DNA from: Clostridia bacterium
GTDB lineage: Bacteria; Bacillota; DSM-12270; Thermacetogeniales; Thermacetogeniaceae
Direction of reading: 5' to 3'
DNA: 44,342 nucleotides
NCBI GenBank assembly: GCA_902812385.1
Contig: CADDZD010000014.1
Location: forward strand, 1 to 44,342
Positions 1-7,865 of the stretch are shown piece by piece. The stretch's first letter is position 1; each line of letters begins with the position of its first letter. A program made the translations under genes and the position numbers. Below the pieces are notes generated by a model that ran no database searches, had not been told where the DNA came from, and worked only from the letters and a program-made list of their open reading frames with translations.

Positions 1-31
1 AATAAAAATGTACCGCGAGTTCCGCGGGAAT

Positions 32-348
32 TCACGCCTGTGGACACCGGAGGTTGCAGGCCTCAGCCGGTGCCGGTGGATGAAGCAGGAAGCCTTGTAG
101 ATATTTTTCTACAAAAGGTGGAACGGTTCGAAAAATACGGCCATCACCCGGACCTGTTTTTTTTCTGTCGATCCTAAACTCCCGGATCACCAGATCGTCG
201 CAGCGGTCGAAGATCTCTTTTATAACCTTTTTGTTTTTTTCAAGGCTGGATGAGAGTACGCGATCCTCCTTTTCCGGAAGCAACTCCGGGTAGCTTTTCT
301 TGTGCGTTTTTTGATTAAGTTAAAAAGCCGTGAGAACCACTGAAACAT
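32..348 (-). pseudogene. Remnant of a GerA-family spore germination gene (5' part only)
   Basis: Read on the minus strand, the central segment has LSSSLEKN, then IKEIF, then DDLVIREF. This is the usual N-terminal signature of GerA/GerKA-type germinant receptor subunits. The reading frame is broken on both sides. An ATG at 348 opens a basic N-terminus that joins the conserved part only through a frame change in the A6 run near 306-311. After the A8 run near 162-169 the family-like hydrophobic stretch (VMAVFF) is in another frame and soon meets a stop. Nothing of the membrane domain is present before the window edge. The open frame from a TTG at 283 to a stop at 32 is therefore a fragment. The family call rests on about 40 residues, and the homopolymer positions leave some room for sequencing error. 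Confidence 0.5.
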
Positions 349-419
349 TGGTTACCCTCTTTTCCGGTTCTTGTTTATTAGTATCCCAACAATTTATTCC
401 ATAAATGCATATTTCAGCG

Positions 420-447
420 TTGACTGCTGCCGGCGTTCTAATATGAC
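420..447 (+). promoter_or_regulatory. Candidate sigma-A promoter for the alpha-glucan genes
   Basis: TTGACT at 420-425 and TATGAC at 442-447 are 16 bases apart, about 100 bases before the starch-binding protein gene. The -10 box matches the consensus at only four of six positions. The remaining non-coding DNA between 349 and 530 shows nothing else clear. Confidence 0.3.
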
Positions 448-546
448 ATTCTTTTCCTGAATCCCGGGAATGTCAGACGTGCCGTATATTTACCTTCAGG
501 CGTTGCATACTAAGGCAAGAGACAAACTACAAGAGGAGGTGAAATC

Positions 547-912
547 ATGCGCCGTCGCGTGGAACCCCAGAAAGCCCCTTCAAGAAAGATTCGTTCCACA
601 GAGGTGGAAGGAGATGTTACGATAGCTCCGGTTCCGGTTACCTTTGGCGAAGACATCACGGTGCAGTACCAGGGGTTGCTGGCCCGGTCAGAGGCCGAGC
701 AGGTCTATTTGCACATGGGTTACGGCCCCGCCGACCGCTGGCAGTTTATCTCTGATATACCAATGGAAAAGGTGGGCAACACCTGGGAAGCCAAATTTGA
801 GATAACGGACGACAGCCGATTAAACTTCTGTTTCAGAGACAATGCCGGTAACTGGGACAACAATAACGGCCGTAACTGGAGCCTGGAGGTTCATACAGGG
901 AAGCAATACTAA
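547..912 (+). CDS. Small carbohydrate-binding protein, CBM25/CBM53 type
   Basis: This 121-residue protein is almost entirely one starch-binding beta-sandwich module. Diagnostic parts are the YQGLLA segment near residue 41, VYLHMGYG near residue 54, and the C-terminal NFCFRDNAGNWDNNNGRNW-like block, which carries the aromatic and Asn/Asp residues typical of CBM25/53 modules. There is no signal peptide, so it should be cytoplasmic and bind the intracellular alpha-glucan granule, or bring an enzyme to it. The start is fixed by a strong AAGAGGAGGTG site at 531-541. It is the first gene of a block continuing with a glycogen-synthase-like enzyme. The binding-module call is solid; the precise role is inferred from context. 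Confidence 0.8.
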   Translation: MRRRVEPQKAPSRKIRSTEVEGDVTIAPVPVTFGEDITVQYQGLLARSEAEQVYLHMGYGPADRWQFISDIPMEKVGNTWEAKFEITDDSRLNFCFRDNAGNWDNNNGRNWSLEVHTGKQY

Positions 913-944
913 AACCCCTACAGGCTTGCCTTTGGGAGGGGTTT
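912..944 (+). terminator. Weak terminator or attenuator between the binding-module gene and the GT4 gene
   Basis: AAACCCCT at 912-919 pairs with AGGGGTTT at 937-944 across a 17-base loop. A C/T-rich tract follows instead of a pure T run. It may only reduce read-through, since the next gene points the same way. Confidence 0.4.
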
Positions 945-997
945 CCCTTGCTTTCTTTAAACTAGGAAATGGGATTTGTTTGTGAGGAGATGCATCC

Positions 998-2335
998 ATG
1001 CGGATTCTTATGCTGTCCTGGGAATTCCCTCCCCGCAGCGTGGGGGGGCTTTCCCAACACGTAGCCGACCTGACTGCGGCCCTGACACGGGAGGGGGAGG
1101 ATGTTCATCTGGTGACATGCGCTGCGCCCGGGGCGCCGGAAGTGGAAGTGGTCAGCGGGGTACACGTCTACAGGGTTAATCCCTACAACCTTCCTTCGCT
1201 CGACTTCATTACCTGGGTTCTCCAGCTCAACATGGGTATGATGGAATGCGCCGTTTCTGTTATAAATTCCACCGGTGGGTTTGACCTGGTTCATGCCCAC
1301 GACTGGCTCGTTGCCTATGCCGGAAGAGCGTTAAAACATGCCTATAAGCTTCCTTTGGTCGCTACGATTCACGCCACCGAATACGGCCGCAACTGGGGGC
1401 TTCATAACGACCTGCAGCGGTACATCAGCGACGTCGAATGGTGGCTGACCTACGAGGCCTGGCGCGTGATTGTCTGCAGCCGTTACATGGAGGATGAGTT
1501 GAAGCGGGTCTTTCAACTGCCTGCCGACAAGATCCGGGTGGTGCCCAACGGTGTTGACTTGGGCAGGTATAAAAAAGTTGAAAGCAAAAACCTAGCAAGG
1601 GACTTCTTCGCCGCACCTGACGAGAGGATCGTCCTCTACGTGGGGAGGCTCGTCCATGAAAAGGGCGCCCACATTCTCATCGACGCCATCCCCAAAATCC
1701 TTCATTACTACGCCAAGACCAAGTTTATCATTGCCGGCAAAGGCCCCGCTGCGGATTACCTGAAGAACAAGGCCCGGGATATGGGGATCTATGATCGCAT
1801 CTATTTTACAGGCTATATAGACGATGCCACCCGCGACTTCCTCTATCGGGAAGCAGACGTAGCCGTTTTCCCCAGCCTGTACGAGCCGTTCGGGATGGTG
1901 GTCCTGGAAGCGATGGCAGCCCGGACACCGGTGGTGGTATCCGATGTGGGCGGCCTTTCTGAGATCGTGCAGCACGAGCAAAACGGCTTGAAATTTTATT
2001 CCGGCAACTCCGGGTCACTGGCCGATAACGTCCTGCGTTTGTTGTACGAAACTGATTTTGCTGCCCAACTGGCAGAACGGGCATATCGGGACCTTCACAG
2101 GTATTACACCTGGGATGAGATCGCCCACCGGACATTAGGGGTGTACGAAGAAGTAAGAGGTGAGTATGAAGCCCAGGCCCGCAAAACGAACTCATGGCTG
2201 GCGGGAATTAACAAGCTCAGGCGCCTCAAACGGGAGATAACCGGCGCGGGGAGGTATACAGCGCCCGGGTACGTGATTGAAGATGGATACGAAAACTGCA
2301 GCAAAACACCTGAAGCAGGAGGCAGATGCCATTGA
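998..2335 (+). CDS. GT4-fold glycosyltransferase, glycogen-synthase-like
   Basis: This 445-residue GT-B enzyme probably extends an alpha-glucan in the cytoplasm from a nucleotide sugar. The N-terminal domain opens with LSWEFPP and a glycine loop (VGGLSQH) and carries VHAHDW near residue 100. The C-terminal domain starts near residue 205 with LYVGRLVHEKG, and the donor-site EPFGMVVLEAMA motif (the conserved E-x7-E pair) lies near residue 298. The start has a GAGGAG site 8-10 bases upstream. Its 3' end overlaps the next gene by 10 bases, so the two are probably translationally coupled. The neighbours (starch-binding module, nucleotidyltransferase, GH57 branching enzyme) support a storage-glucan role. 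The donor sugar (ADP-, UDP- or GDP-linked) cannot be read from sequence, and GlgA proper is usually GT5. Confidence 0.8.
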   Translation: MRILMLSWEFPPRSVGGLSQHVADLTAALTREGEDVHLVTCAAPGAPEVEVVSGVHVYRVNPYNLPSLDFITWVLQLNMGMMECAVSVINSTGGFDLVHAHDWLVAYAGRALKHAYKLPLVATIHATEYGRNWGLHNDLQRYISDVEWWLTYEAWRVIVCSRYMEDELKRVFQLPADKIRVVPNGVDLGRYKKVESKNLARDFFAAPDERIVLYVGRLVHEKGAHILIDAIPKILHYYAKTKFIIAGKGPAADYLKNKARDMGIYDRIYFTGYIDDATRDFLYREADVAVFPSLYEPFGMVVLEAMAARTPVVVSDVGGLSEIVQHEQNGLKFYSGNSGSLADNVLRLLYETDFAAQLAERAYRDLHRYYTWDEIAHRTLGVYEEVRGEYEAQARKTNSWLAGINKLRRLKREITGAGRYTAPGYVIEDGYENCSKTPEAGGRCH

Positions 2336-4824
2336 AAGCTGTAATCATGGCGGGGGGGGAGGGCTCCCGCCTGCGCCCCCTCACCTGCGCCAGACCAAAG
2401 CCGATGGTGCCGGTCATGAATCGCCCCTGTATGGAATATATTATCAACCTGCTGCGTTATTACCAGATCACGGAAATCGGCGTAACCCTGCAGTATCTTT
2501 CGGACGATATCCGTAATTATTTTGGAAGGGGTACCGGCTTCGGGGTTAATCTTCGTTACTTTGTGGAAGATACCCCCCTGGGAACGGCGGGGAGTGTAAA
2601 GAACGCCACATCCTTTCTGGATGAGACCTTTATCGTGATCAGCGGCGATGCCCTGACCGATTGCAACCTGAAAGAGGCGTATGACTTTCACAAGGAGAAG
2701 GGCGCCCTGGCGACCCTTGTTCTCACCTCCGTAAGCTGCCCCCTGGAGTACGGAGTGGTGATCACTGACCGTGAGGGGAGAATCACCCGTTTCCTGGAAA
2801 AACCGGGTTGGGGAGAGGTCTTCAGCGACACCGTAAACACGGGCATCTACATCCTGGAGCCCGAGGTCCTTGACCATATCCAACCGGGTAAAATGGTCGA
2901 CTTTTCGAAGGACCTCTACCCCAGCCTGCTGGCTGCGGGCAAGCCCCTCTATGCCTTTGTGGCTAAGGATTATTGGTGTGATATCGGTTCCATCGATGCT
3001 TATCTGCAGGCGCATTACGACATGCTTGATCAAAAGGCCGGACTTTCTATTGTTGGAGAAGAAATCATGCCCGGGGTTTGGATTGCAGGTAGAGCGGAAA
3101 TAGATCCTTCGGTTCAGATCAAGCCTCCGGTCTTTATCGGCGAAGGCACTGTAATTGGCTCCGGTGCGGAGGTGGGGCCCTATACTGTTTTGGGTAGAGA
3201 TGTTCGTATTAAAAGAAATGCTTCCCTCAAAAGGAGCGTTGTTTGGGACCATGCCTGGATCGGCGAAGGAGCCGAACTCCGGGGCACGGTGATTGGAACC
3301 GGTGCACGGATCAAAGCCGCTGCTTCCCTTTTTGAAGGATCCGTAATAGGCGACCGGACGGTGGTCGGCGAAAAGAGCTTGGTTAAGGCAGGAGTAAAAA
3401 TCTGGCCTGAAAAGTGGGTCGAAAAGGGAACCAGACTTTCCAGAAGCCTGGTGTGGGGCAACTGTGCCCGTCCCCATATTTTTGGAGCAAACGGCATTAG
3501 CGGGGACCTGGTCACCGAGATCTGTCCCGAATTTGCGAGCCGTATCGGAGTCGCAGTGGGTTCGGTCACCGGTTTGCCCGCCCGGTTCGCCCTCAGCACG
3601 GACGGGCATACCGGCAGTCAAATGGTGAAGCATGCGGTTTTTGCCGGGTTGATGTCAACAGGAGTGCAGGTGATTGATTTCGGCAGTATAACCTCTCCCG
3701 TTCACCGTTACGGGATTCGCTCCCTTCGCCTGAACGGGGGGATCCACATCTGCGACAGGGGAAACGGGAAGGTGAACCTGCACTTTTTCAACGGCGAGGG
3801 CATCGAGTATTCACGGAGTGAGCAGCGCAAGGTGGAGGTGATGATGAGCCGGGAAGAATACAGGTTCGTGGGGGCGGAGGAAGTTCCTGCTCCCGAGTAT
3901 ATTCCGGAGCTCAACCGTTCTTACCTTCATTTTCTGCTGGAATTTCTCGATAGGGAAGTTACCAGGCGCGCCCGCCTCAAGGTGGTTGTCGATTACGATC
4001 CGGAACGCTTGGGCCCGCTGCTTCTCCCTCTGTTTGAGCAGCTGGGTTGCGAGATGGTTACCTTTGCCGCTCCGCGCAGGTCGGCCCGGACCTTTGTGGA
4101 AATGCTCCAAACCGCCGAACATTTCGGTGATGTGGTGAAGGAACAGGGAGCCGATTTCGGCGCCGTCCTGGATGCGGGAGGAGAAGACATGGTTCTTGTT
4201 GATGAAGGAGGGCGTATCGTTCAAAAAGACCTCTTCACATCCCTGCTTTCCTTGATCATTTTGAGAGCCAATGATCATCCGACCCTTGTCCTTCCTGTCA
4301 CAGCACCCGATGCCCTGGAAGAAATGGCCAGGGAGCAGGGTGGCAGGGTGCTGAGGACGAAAACGGCACCGTGGTCGCTTATGAAAACATTCCTTAATGA
4401 GGATGTGATCAGTTCCCAGGAACGTTACCCGCAGTTCCTCCTCTACGGGGACGCCCTGGCAACCCTGGCGGTTATCATGGAATTTCTCGCCCGGGAAGAG
4501 AGGCCGCTCTCCCGCATTCTCCAAGAAATGCCCGCTTTCGCCATGGCAAGGCGGGATGTGGAGGTCACCTGGGATGACAAGGGGAAGGTGCTGCGATCCC
4601 TTGCTGAGGAAGCCGGTGATCACCGGGTCGAAATGATAGAAGGCATCAAAATGTACCACCCGGAAGGCTGGGCCCTGGTGCTGCCCGATGCTGATGAACC
4701 GCTATGCAGGGTTTACAGCGAGGGGTTTAACCAGGAAATCGCCGAATCCCTGACCGAGATGTATGTAGATAAGATCCGCGGCATTTGTGAAGGTCGGCCC
4801 GGGGGCAACTCGCCCCCAGTGTAA
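2326..4824 (+). CDS. Sugar-1-phosphate nucleotidyltransferase fused to an inactive phosphohexomutase domain
   Basis: This 832-residue protein has three parts. Residues 1-235 form a nucleotidyltransferase with the intact signature MAGGEGSRLRPLT and with EKP and WCDIGS motifs. Residues 245-375 form a left-handed beta-helix of hexapeptide repeats (IGEGTVIGSGAEVGP and similar). Residues 380-825 form a phosphoglucomutase/phosphomannomutase-like domain. In that last domain the catalytic serine loop, normally T-[AG]-S-H-N-P, is replaced by ICDRGNG near residue 472, and the metal loop DGDxDR reads LDAGGEDM near 613. It should therefore not transfer phosphate. Such proteins are usually annotated mannose-1-phosphate guanylyltransferase. 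The storage-glucan context makes a glucose-1-phosphate substrate equally possible. The dead domain may bind sugar phosphate and regulate. The gene overlaps the upstream gene by 10 bases. Confidence 0.85.
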   Translation: MPLKAVIMAGGEGSRLRPLTCARPKPMVPVMNRPCMEYIINLLRYYQITEIGVTLQYLSDDIRNYFGRGTGFGVNLRYFVEDTPLGTAGSVKNATSFLDETFIVISGDALTDCNLKEAYDFHKEKGALATLVLTSVSCPLEYGVVITDREGRITRFLEKPGWGEVFSDTVNTGIYILEPEVLDHIQPGKMVDFSKDLYPSLLAAGKPLYAFVAKDYWCDIGSIDAYLQAHYDMLDQKAGLSIVGEEIMPGVWIAGRAEIDPSVQIKPPVFIGEGTVIGSGAEVGPYTVLGRDVRIKRNASLKRSVVWDHAWIGEGAELRGTVIGTGARIKAAASLFEGSVIGDRTVVGEKSLVKAGVKIWPEKWVEKGTRLSRSLVWGNCARPHIFGANGISGDLVTEICPEFASRIGVAVGSVTGLPARFALSTDGHTGSQMVKHAVFAGLMSTGVQVIDFGSITSPVHRYGIRSLRLNGGIHICDRGNGKVNLHFFNGEGIEYSRSEQRKVEVMMSREEYRFVGAEEVPAPEYIPELNRSYLHFLLEFLDREVTRRARLKVVVDYDPERLGPLLLPLFEQLGCEMVTFAAPRRSARTFVEMLQTAEHFGDVVKEQGADFGAVLDAGGEDMVLVDEGGRIVQKDLFTSLLSLIILRANDHPTLVLPVTAPDALEEMAREQGGRVLRTKTAPWSLMKTFLNEDVISSQERYPQFLLYGDALATLAVIMEFLAREERPLSRILQEMPAFAMARRDVEVTWDDKGKVLRSLAEEAGDHRVEMIEGIKMYHPEGWALVLPDADEPLCRVYSEGFNQEIAESLTEMYVDKIRGICEGRPGGNSPPV

Positions 4825-4847
4825 TTAGCTGAACCGAAGTCGTACAC

Positions 4848-4882
4848 AAAAAACTACCCGCCTCCGTGGGGGTAGTTTTTTT
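4848..4882. terminator. Bidirectional intrinsic terminator between convergent genes
   Basis: AAAAACTACCC at 4849-4859 pairs with GGGTAGTTTTT at 4870-4880 around a 10-base loop. The A run on the left and T run on the right make it a terminator in both directions. It separates the nucleotidyltransferase gene from the GH57 gene. Confidence 0.9.
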
Positions 4883-4900
4883 CGTTAGTTTGTTATCGGC

Positions 4901-6538
4901 TCAGGCCGGCTGCAGGACCCGCCGGGAAAGGGGTTTGGGAAGTTCCATCACGTTCTGGCTCTGAAATACCCGGTAATCGATATTGGGAAAGAGGTTGTTT
5001 TTTCCCTCAAGTTCGGACAGCCGGCTCTCGTTTATGGCATTTCTCCTGATATCCTCGTAAAGTCTGGTGAAATTGGCGATGTGCGACTTAAAGCGCATCT
5101 GGGCGTAGGACACCATGGTACCGGTTTTCATGATAAACGGCCAGTCACTGCTTTCAGCCAGCAGCAATTCCCGTGCCGCCTGGTTGAGGGCGCGCCTCAA
5201 CCATCCATCTGCATTCTCATAGGTGTTGGCCAGTTCTACCATGCGTTCCCCGGCTTTATGCAGGTGACGCCAGATCCAGTCGTTTGCTCCGTTCAACCAG
5301 ACCTCGTGGTAACCCTTCCACCCCCAGCTGGATTCGCAGGGGACCGCAACCTGGTTGCAGGGGTAGATGTCCAGGTAGCCTCCCGGGGTGATCAACTCTA
5401 TCGTCCTTTGATCGTAACAGATCTTCCGGATCAGGTAATCCAGCCACTGGGGACCCTCAAACCACCAGTGTCCGAACAGCTCGGCATCGTAAGGAGCAAC
5501 CACAACCGGTTTGCGATCGAAAATGCTTGCGAGCCACTCCACCTGTTTTTCCCTGTTGAACATGAAGTTCCCGGCGTGAATGGCCGCCTTTTCCAGCGCC
5601 CGGCTCCTGACGTAGGGCTCTTTATAATCTGAAGTACCGGTGATCCGGTGGTACTTGATGCCGGTGTGGGTTCGGATACGTCCTTCCGGGAGGTAGGGCC
5701 CGATGTAATCGAGATCCAGGTCATAGCCGATATCCCGGTAGAAATCCCGGTAGTCGAAGTCGCCCGGGTACCCCTCCTTGGAACTCCACACCTGCTTCGA
5801 TGATTCCGGATCCCGGGCGAAGGCGGCCACCCCCGAGGGACAGTAGATGGGAGCATATGCGCCATACTTGGGGCGCGGGGAGGCGTACAGGACGCCGTGC
5901 GTCTCCACGAAGAAGTATTTGATCCCGAACTTTTTGAGAATGCTGTCATCACCCGGCTTGTATCCGCACTCAGGCAGCCAAAAGCCGGACGGGCGCCGGC
6001 CGAAGTTCTGTTCGTAAAAGTTCACCGCCACGGCCACCTGGGCGTGAATGACCTCCCTCTGTAGTCCCAAAAGGGGGAAATAGCCGTGGGTTGCTCCTGT
6101 GGTGATGATTTCCACCTTACCTGCATCCTGAAGCCTTCGGAACGCTCCGGTGAGGTCCCGGTGGTATTTTTCTGTAAAGAGGTAATGGACCCGGGAGAAG
6201 AGGTCCCGATACATGAGAGCGATATCGTGGAACTCAGGCTGGTGCCTGGTGCGTTCCACCTCCCGTTCAGCCAGTTCCATCAACCTTTCCAGGTGCCGGA
6301 CGTAACGGTTCCGCAGCAGATCGTCGTTGAACATGGAGATCAGGGTGGGAGAGAGGTTGAGGGTCAACCTGAAATCCACGTTGTCTTCAATCAGTTTTTC
6401 AAAGGTCCAGAGGAGAGGGATATAGTTTTCGGTGACCGCTTCGTAGAACCATTTCTCCTCCAGGAAGTGCTCGTGCTCGGGGTGTCGCACATACGGAAGG
6501 TGTGCATGCAAAACAAGAGCCAGATAACCTCGGTTCAT
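4901..6538 (-). CDS. GH57 1,4-alpha-glucan branching enzyme
   Basis: This 545-residue protein is a GH57 (beta/alpha)7-barrel enzyme that would introduce alpha-1,6 branches into the alpha-glucan. It begins YLALVLHAHLPYVRHP, the conserved first GH57 region. The nucleophile glutamate lies in WLPECGY near residue 188 and the acid/base aspartate in APYDAELFGHWWFEG near residue 350. A C-terminal helical region (ANDWIWRHLHKA, then LLLAESSDWPF) is typical of DUF1957-type branching enzymes, and overall length is normal. An upstream in-frame ATG at 6577 exists, but the ATG at 6538 is preferred: it has a GAAGGGA site about 9 bases upstream and matches the family N-terminus. It follows the DUF4912 gene by 32 bases and probably shares its transcript. 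Confidence 0.92.
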   Translation of the reverse strand: MNRGYLALVLHAHLPYVRHPEHEHFLEEKWFYEAVTENYIPLLWTFEKLIEDNVDFRLTLNLSPTLISMFNDDLLRNRYVRHLERLMELAEREVERTRHQPEFHDIALMYRDLFSRVHYLFTEKYHRDLTGAFRRLQDAGKVEIITTGATHGYFPLLGLQREVIHAQVAVAVNFYEQNFGRRPSGFWLPECGYKPGDDSILKKFGIKYFFVETHGVLYASPRPKYGAYAPIYCPSGVAAFARDPESSKQVWSSKEGYPGDFDYRDFYRDIGYDLDLDYIGPYLPEGRIRTHTGIKYHRITGTSDYKEPYVRSRALEKAAIHAGNFMFNREKQVEWLASIFDRKPVVVAPYDAELFGHWWFEGPQWLDYLIRKICYDQRTIELITPGGYLDIYPCNQVAVPCESSWGWKGYHEVWLNGANDWIWRHLHKAGERMVELANTYENADGWLRRALNQAARELLLAESSDWPFIMKTGTMVSYAQMRFKSHIANFTRLYEDIRRNAINESRLSELEGKNNLFPNIDYRVFQSQNVMELPKPLSRRVLQPA

Positions 6539-6570
6539 CTCTGAACATCCCTTCAATGCTATTTTTGTAA

Positions 6571-7380
6571 TTACCACTTCAGCGGCGAACTGACCTGTTC
6601 TTGCGGCCAGTGCATCGGGGAACTGACGTATTCTTCGGCAATGATGTGCTCGTGTGATACAAGAGCCCGCCTGATAAACTCCGGTGAGCTCGGCGCGCCA
6701 CCGCCTCCGTAGATTAATTTTTCATATTCGAGGGGAAGCAGCCACTCATAGTCGATGACCTCCGAGATCCGGTCGCGGGGCATGCTCACCAGGTTGGAGC
6801 GGGCGATAAAGATATATGTCCCATCGGGACGAAGGCGTCCCAGCTCCACGCAGTAAGTGCGGCCCGGCTCCCCGGTTTTGATGTACCAGTTGTTGGCGTA
6901 ATCGTTGATCATGATTTCCTGGGCTGTGCGGGAGTCGTAAAAATAAACGTTGCTGATATCATAGACCCTGAGCACTGGTTGCGATTCTTCCCAGGCGTTG
7001 GGCCCAAACCGGCTCCGGATCTCAGCCTTCGTGGCTTCATTCACCTCCCAGTAAACAAAAAGCCAGTAGGGATCCCTGGCCAGGGCAACGATCCTGCTCT
7101 CCCCGTATCCCCAGGGAAGTTCGTGGATTTCAGCTGGCCCGGGGAGCGGGTGCTCTTCTCTTTGAAGTTGAAGAGGTTGCACCTCTTCTGCCATCTCCAT
7201 CATCGTTGTTACCGCAGCCGGCTGCTGTTCTTGCCATTCTCGCCCGGCAGCTTTTTTTTGTTTGCGTTTTGGTAAACCTTTAAAAAGGCCCTTAAGAAAT
7301 CCTTTGTCAGACATCAAAATTAAACCCCCTACCACTATAATTGCGAAAAATAAAATTGAGAGGTCAATTAGGGTGGCCAC
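6571..7380 (-). CDS. DUF4912 protein with an N-terminal membrane segment
   Basis: This 269-residue protein starts at a GTG with an AAGGAGGG site just upstream. Residues 4-24 are hydrophobic (LIDLSILFFAIIVVGGLILM), which suggests a single-pass membrane anchor followed by a basic linker (KRKQKK). From about residue 88 the sequence has the DUF4912 hallmarks: LPWGYGESRIVALARDPYWL with FVYWEV, then RVYDIS, WYIKTG, and YCVELGRLRPDG. These domains often sit beside GH57 and glycogen genes in Bacillota, and the fold resembles a carbohydrate-binding or Rossmann-like module. Its biochemical role is not established. It is placed first in a two-gene unit with the branching enzyme, so a scaffolding or membrane-tethering role for glucan synthesis is a reasonable inference. 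Confidence 0.8.
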   Translation of the reverse strand: MATLIDLSILFFAIIVVGGLILMSDKGFLKGLFKGLPKRKQKKAAGREWQEQQPAAVTTMMEMAEEVQPLQLQREEHPLPGPAEIHELPWGYGESRIVALARDPYWLFVYWEVNEATKAEIRSRFGPNAWEESQPVLRVYDISNVYFYDSRTAQEIMINDYANNWYIKTGEPGRTYCVELGRLRPDGTYIFIARSNLVSMPRDRISEVIDYEWLLPLEYEKLIYGGGGAPSSPEFIRRALVSHEHIIAEEYVSSPMHWPQEQVSSPLKW

Positions 7381-7544
7381 TGTTTGACTCCCTCCTTCCT
7401 GGGGGGTTCCGGTCGGAACCAGTAATAAGGATTATTTTCCTCGCCGCAAGGAAAAAAATTAAATAATAATCACTGTAATTTCTTTTGTATTATGTCCAAA
7501 GTCAAAAGGGTTTATTTCAAAAAGTAAGGGGCGGTGTTTGGAAC

Positions 7545-7830
7545 GGTTTTGTTTCAGACAGACCACTACGCCGCCTCCGGCATCAACAGAAGATGAAATC
7601 TGGTTATCCTTGCGCTTGCTCCCGGACTCCGGTTTAACTCGCTTATAGCGCGTCGCAGACGGCAGCCGACCGCCTCCTACGCTGCATCCATGCAGCGGAG
7701 TCGGCTACTTCGGCATCTATGCCTCAGTTCGGCTGCCGTTAGCTGCTCCTTCGTCAAGGGCGAGTAACAACCTCCGTAGGTCGCGGCGCCTGCAAGGATA
7801 ACCAGAATGTATTTCCAGGGCAGATGAAGG
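7545..7830. repeat. Palindromic repeat, copy 1 (core 7602-7803 plus flanks)
   Basis: The 202-bp core is bounded by GGTTATCCTTGC at 7602 and GCAAGGATAACC ending at 7803. Its two arms are imperfect inverted repeats: one contains ACTCGC and CAGACGGCAGCC, the other GGCTGCCGTTAGC and GGGCGAGT. A hairpin at 7681-7696 (GCTGCATCC then ATGCAGC) sits in the centre. The left flank (about 7550-7588, containing ACGCCGCCTCCGGC) and right flank (GTATTTCCAGGGCAG, 7809-7823) match the flanks of the copy near 44006. There is no open reading frame and no transposase. The core lies in the opposite orientation to that of copy 2, although the flanks point the same way. The stretch 7381-7544 holds only AT-rich leader DNA of the DUF4912 gene, with a small GGTTCC/GGAACC hairpin. 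Confidence 0.85.
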
Positions 7831-7865
7831 GGTTAAAGGTGGTTAAAAGAGTAACACGGATTTTA

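Noticed and set aside
2104-3633. 509-codon open frame antisense to the nucleotidyltransferase gene
   Set aside because: It lies wholly opposite a gene with clear motifs, has low-complexity composition and no recognisable domain; GC-rich codon use opens such shadow frames.
5081-5632. 183-codon frame opposite the GH57 gene
   Set aside because: The GH57 catalytic motifs are on the minus strand in this same region; the plus-strand frame has no ribosome site or domain.
7602-7803. Insertion sequence or CRISPR interpretation of the repeat
   Set aside because: There is no transposase frame, no clear target duplication, and no regular short repeat-spacer pattern.
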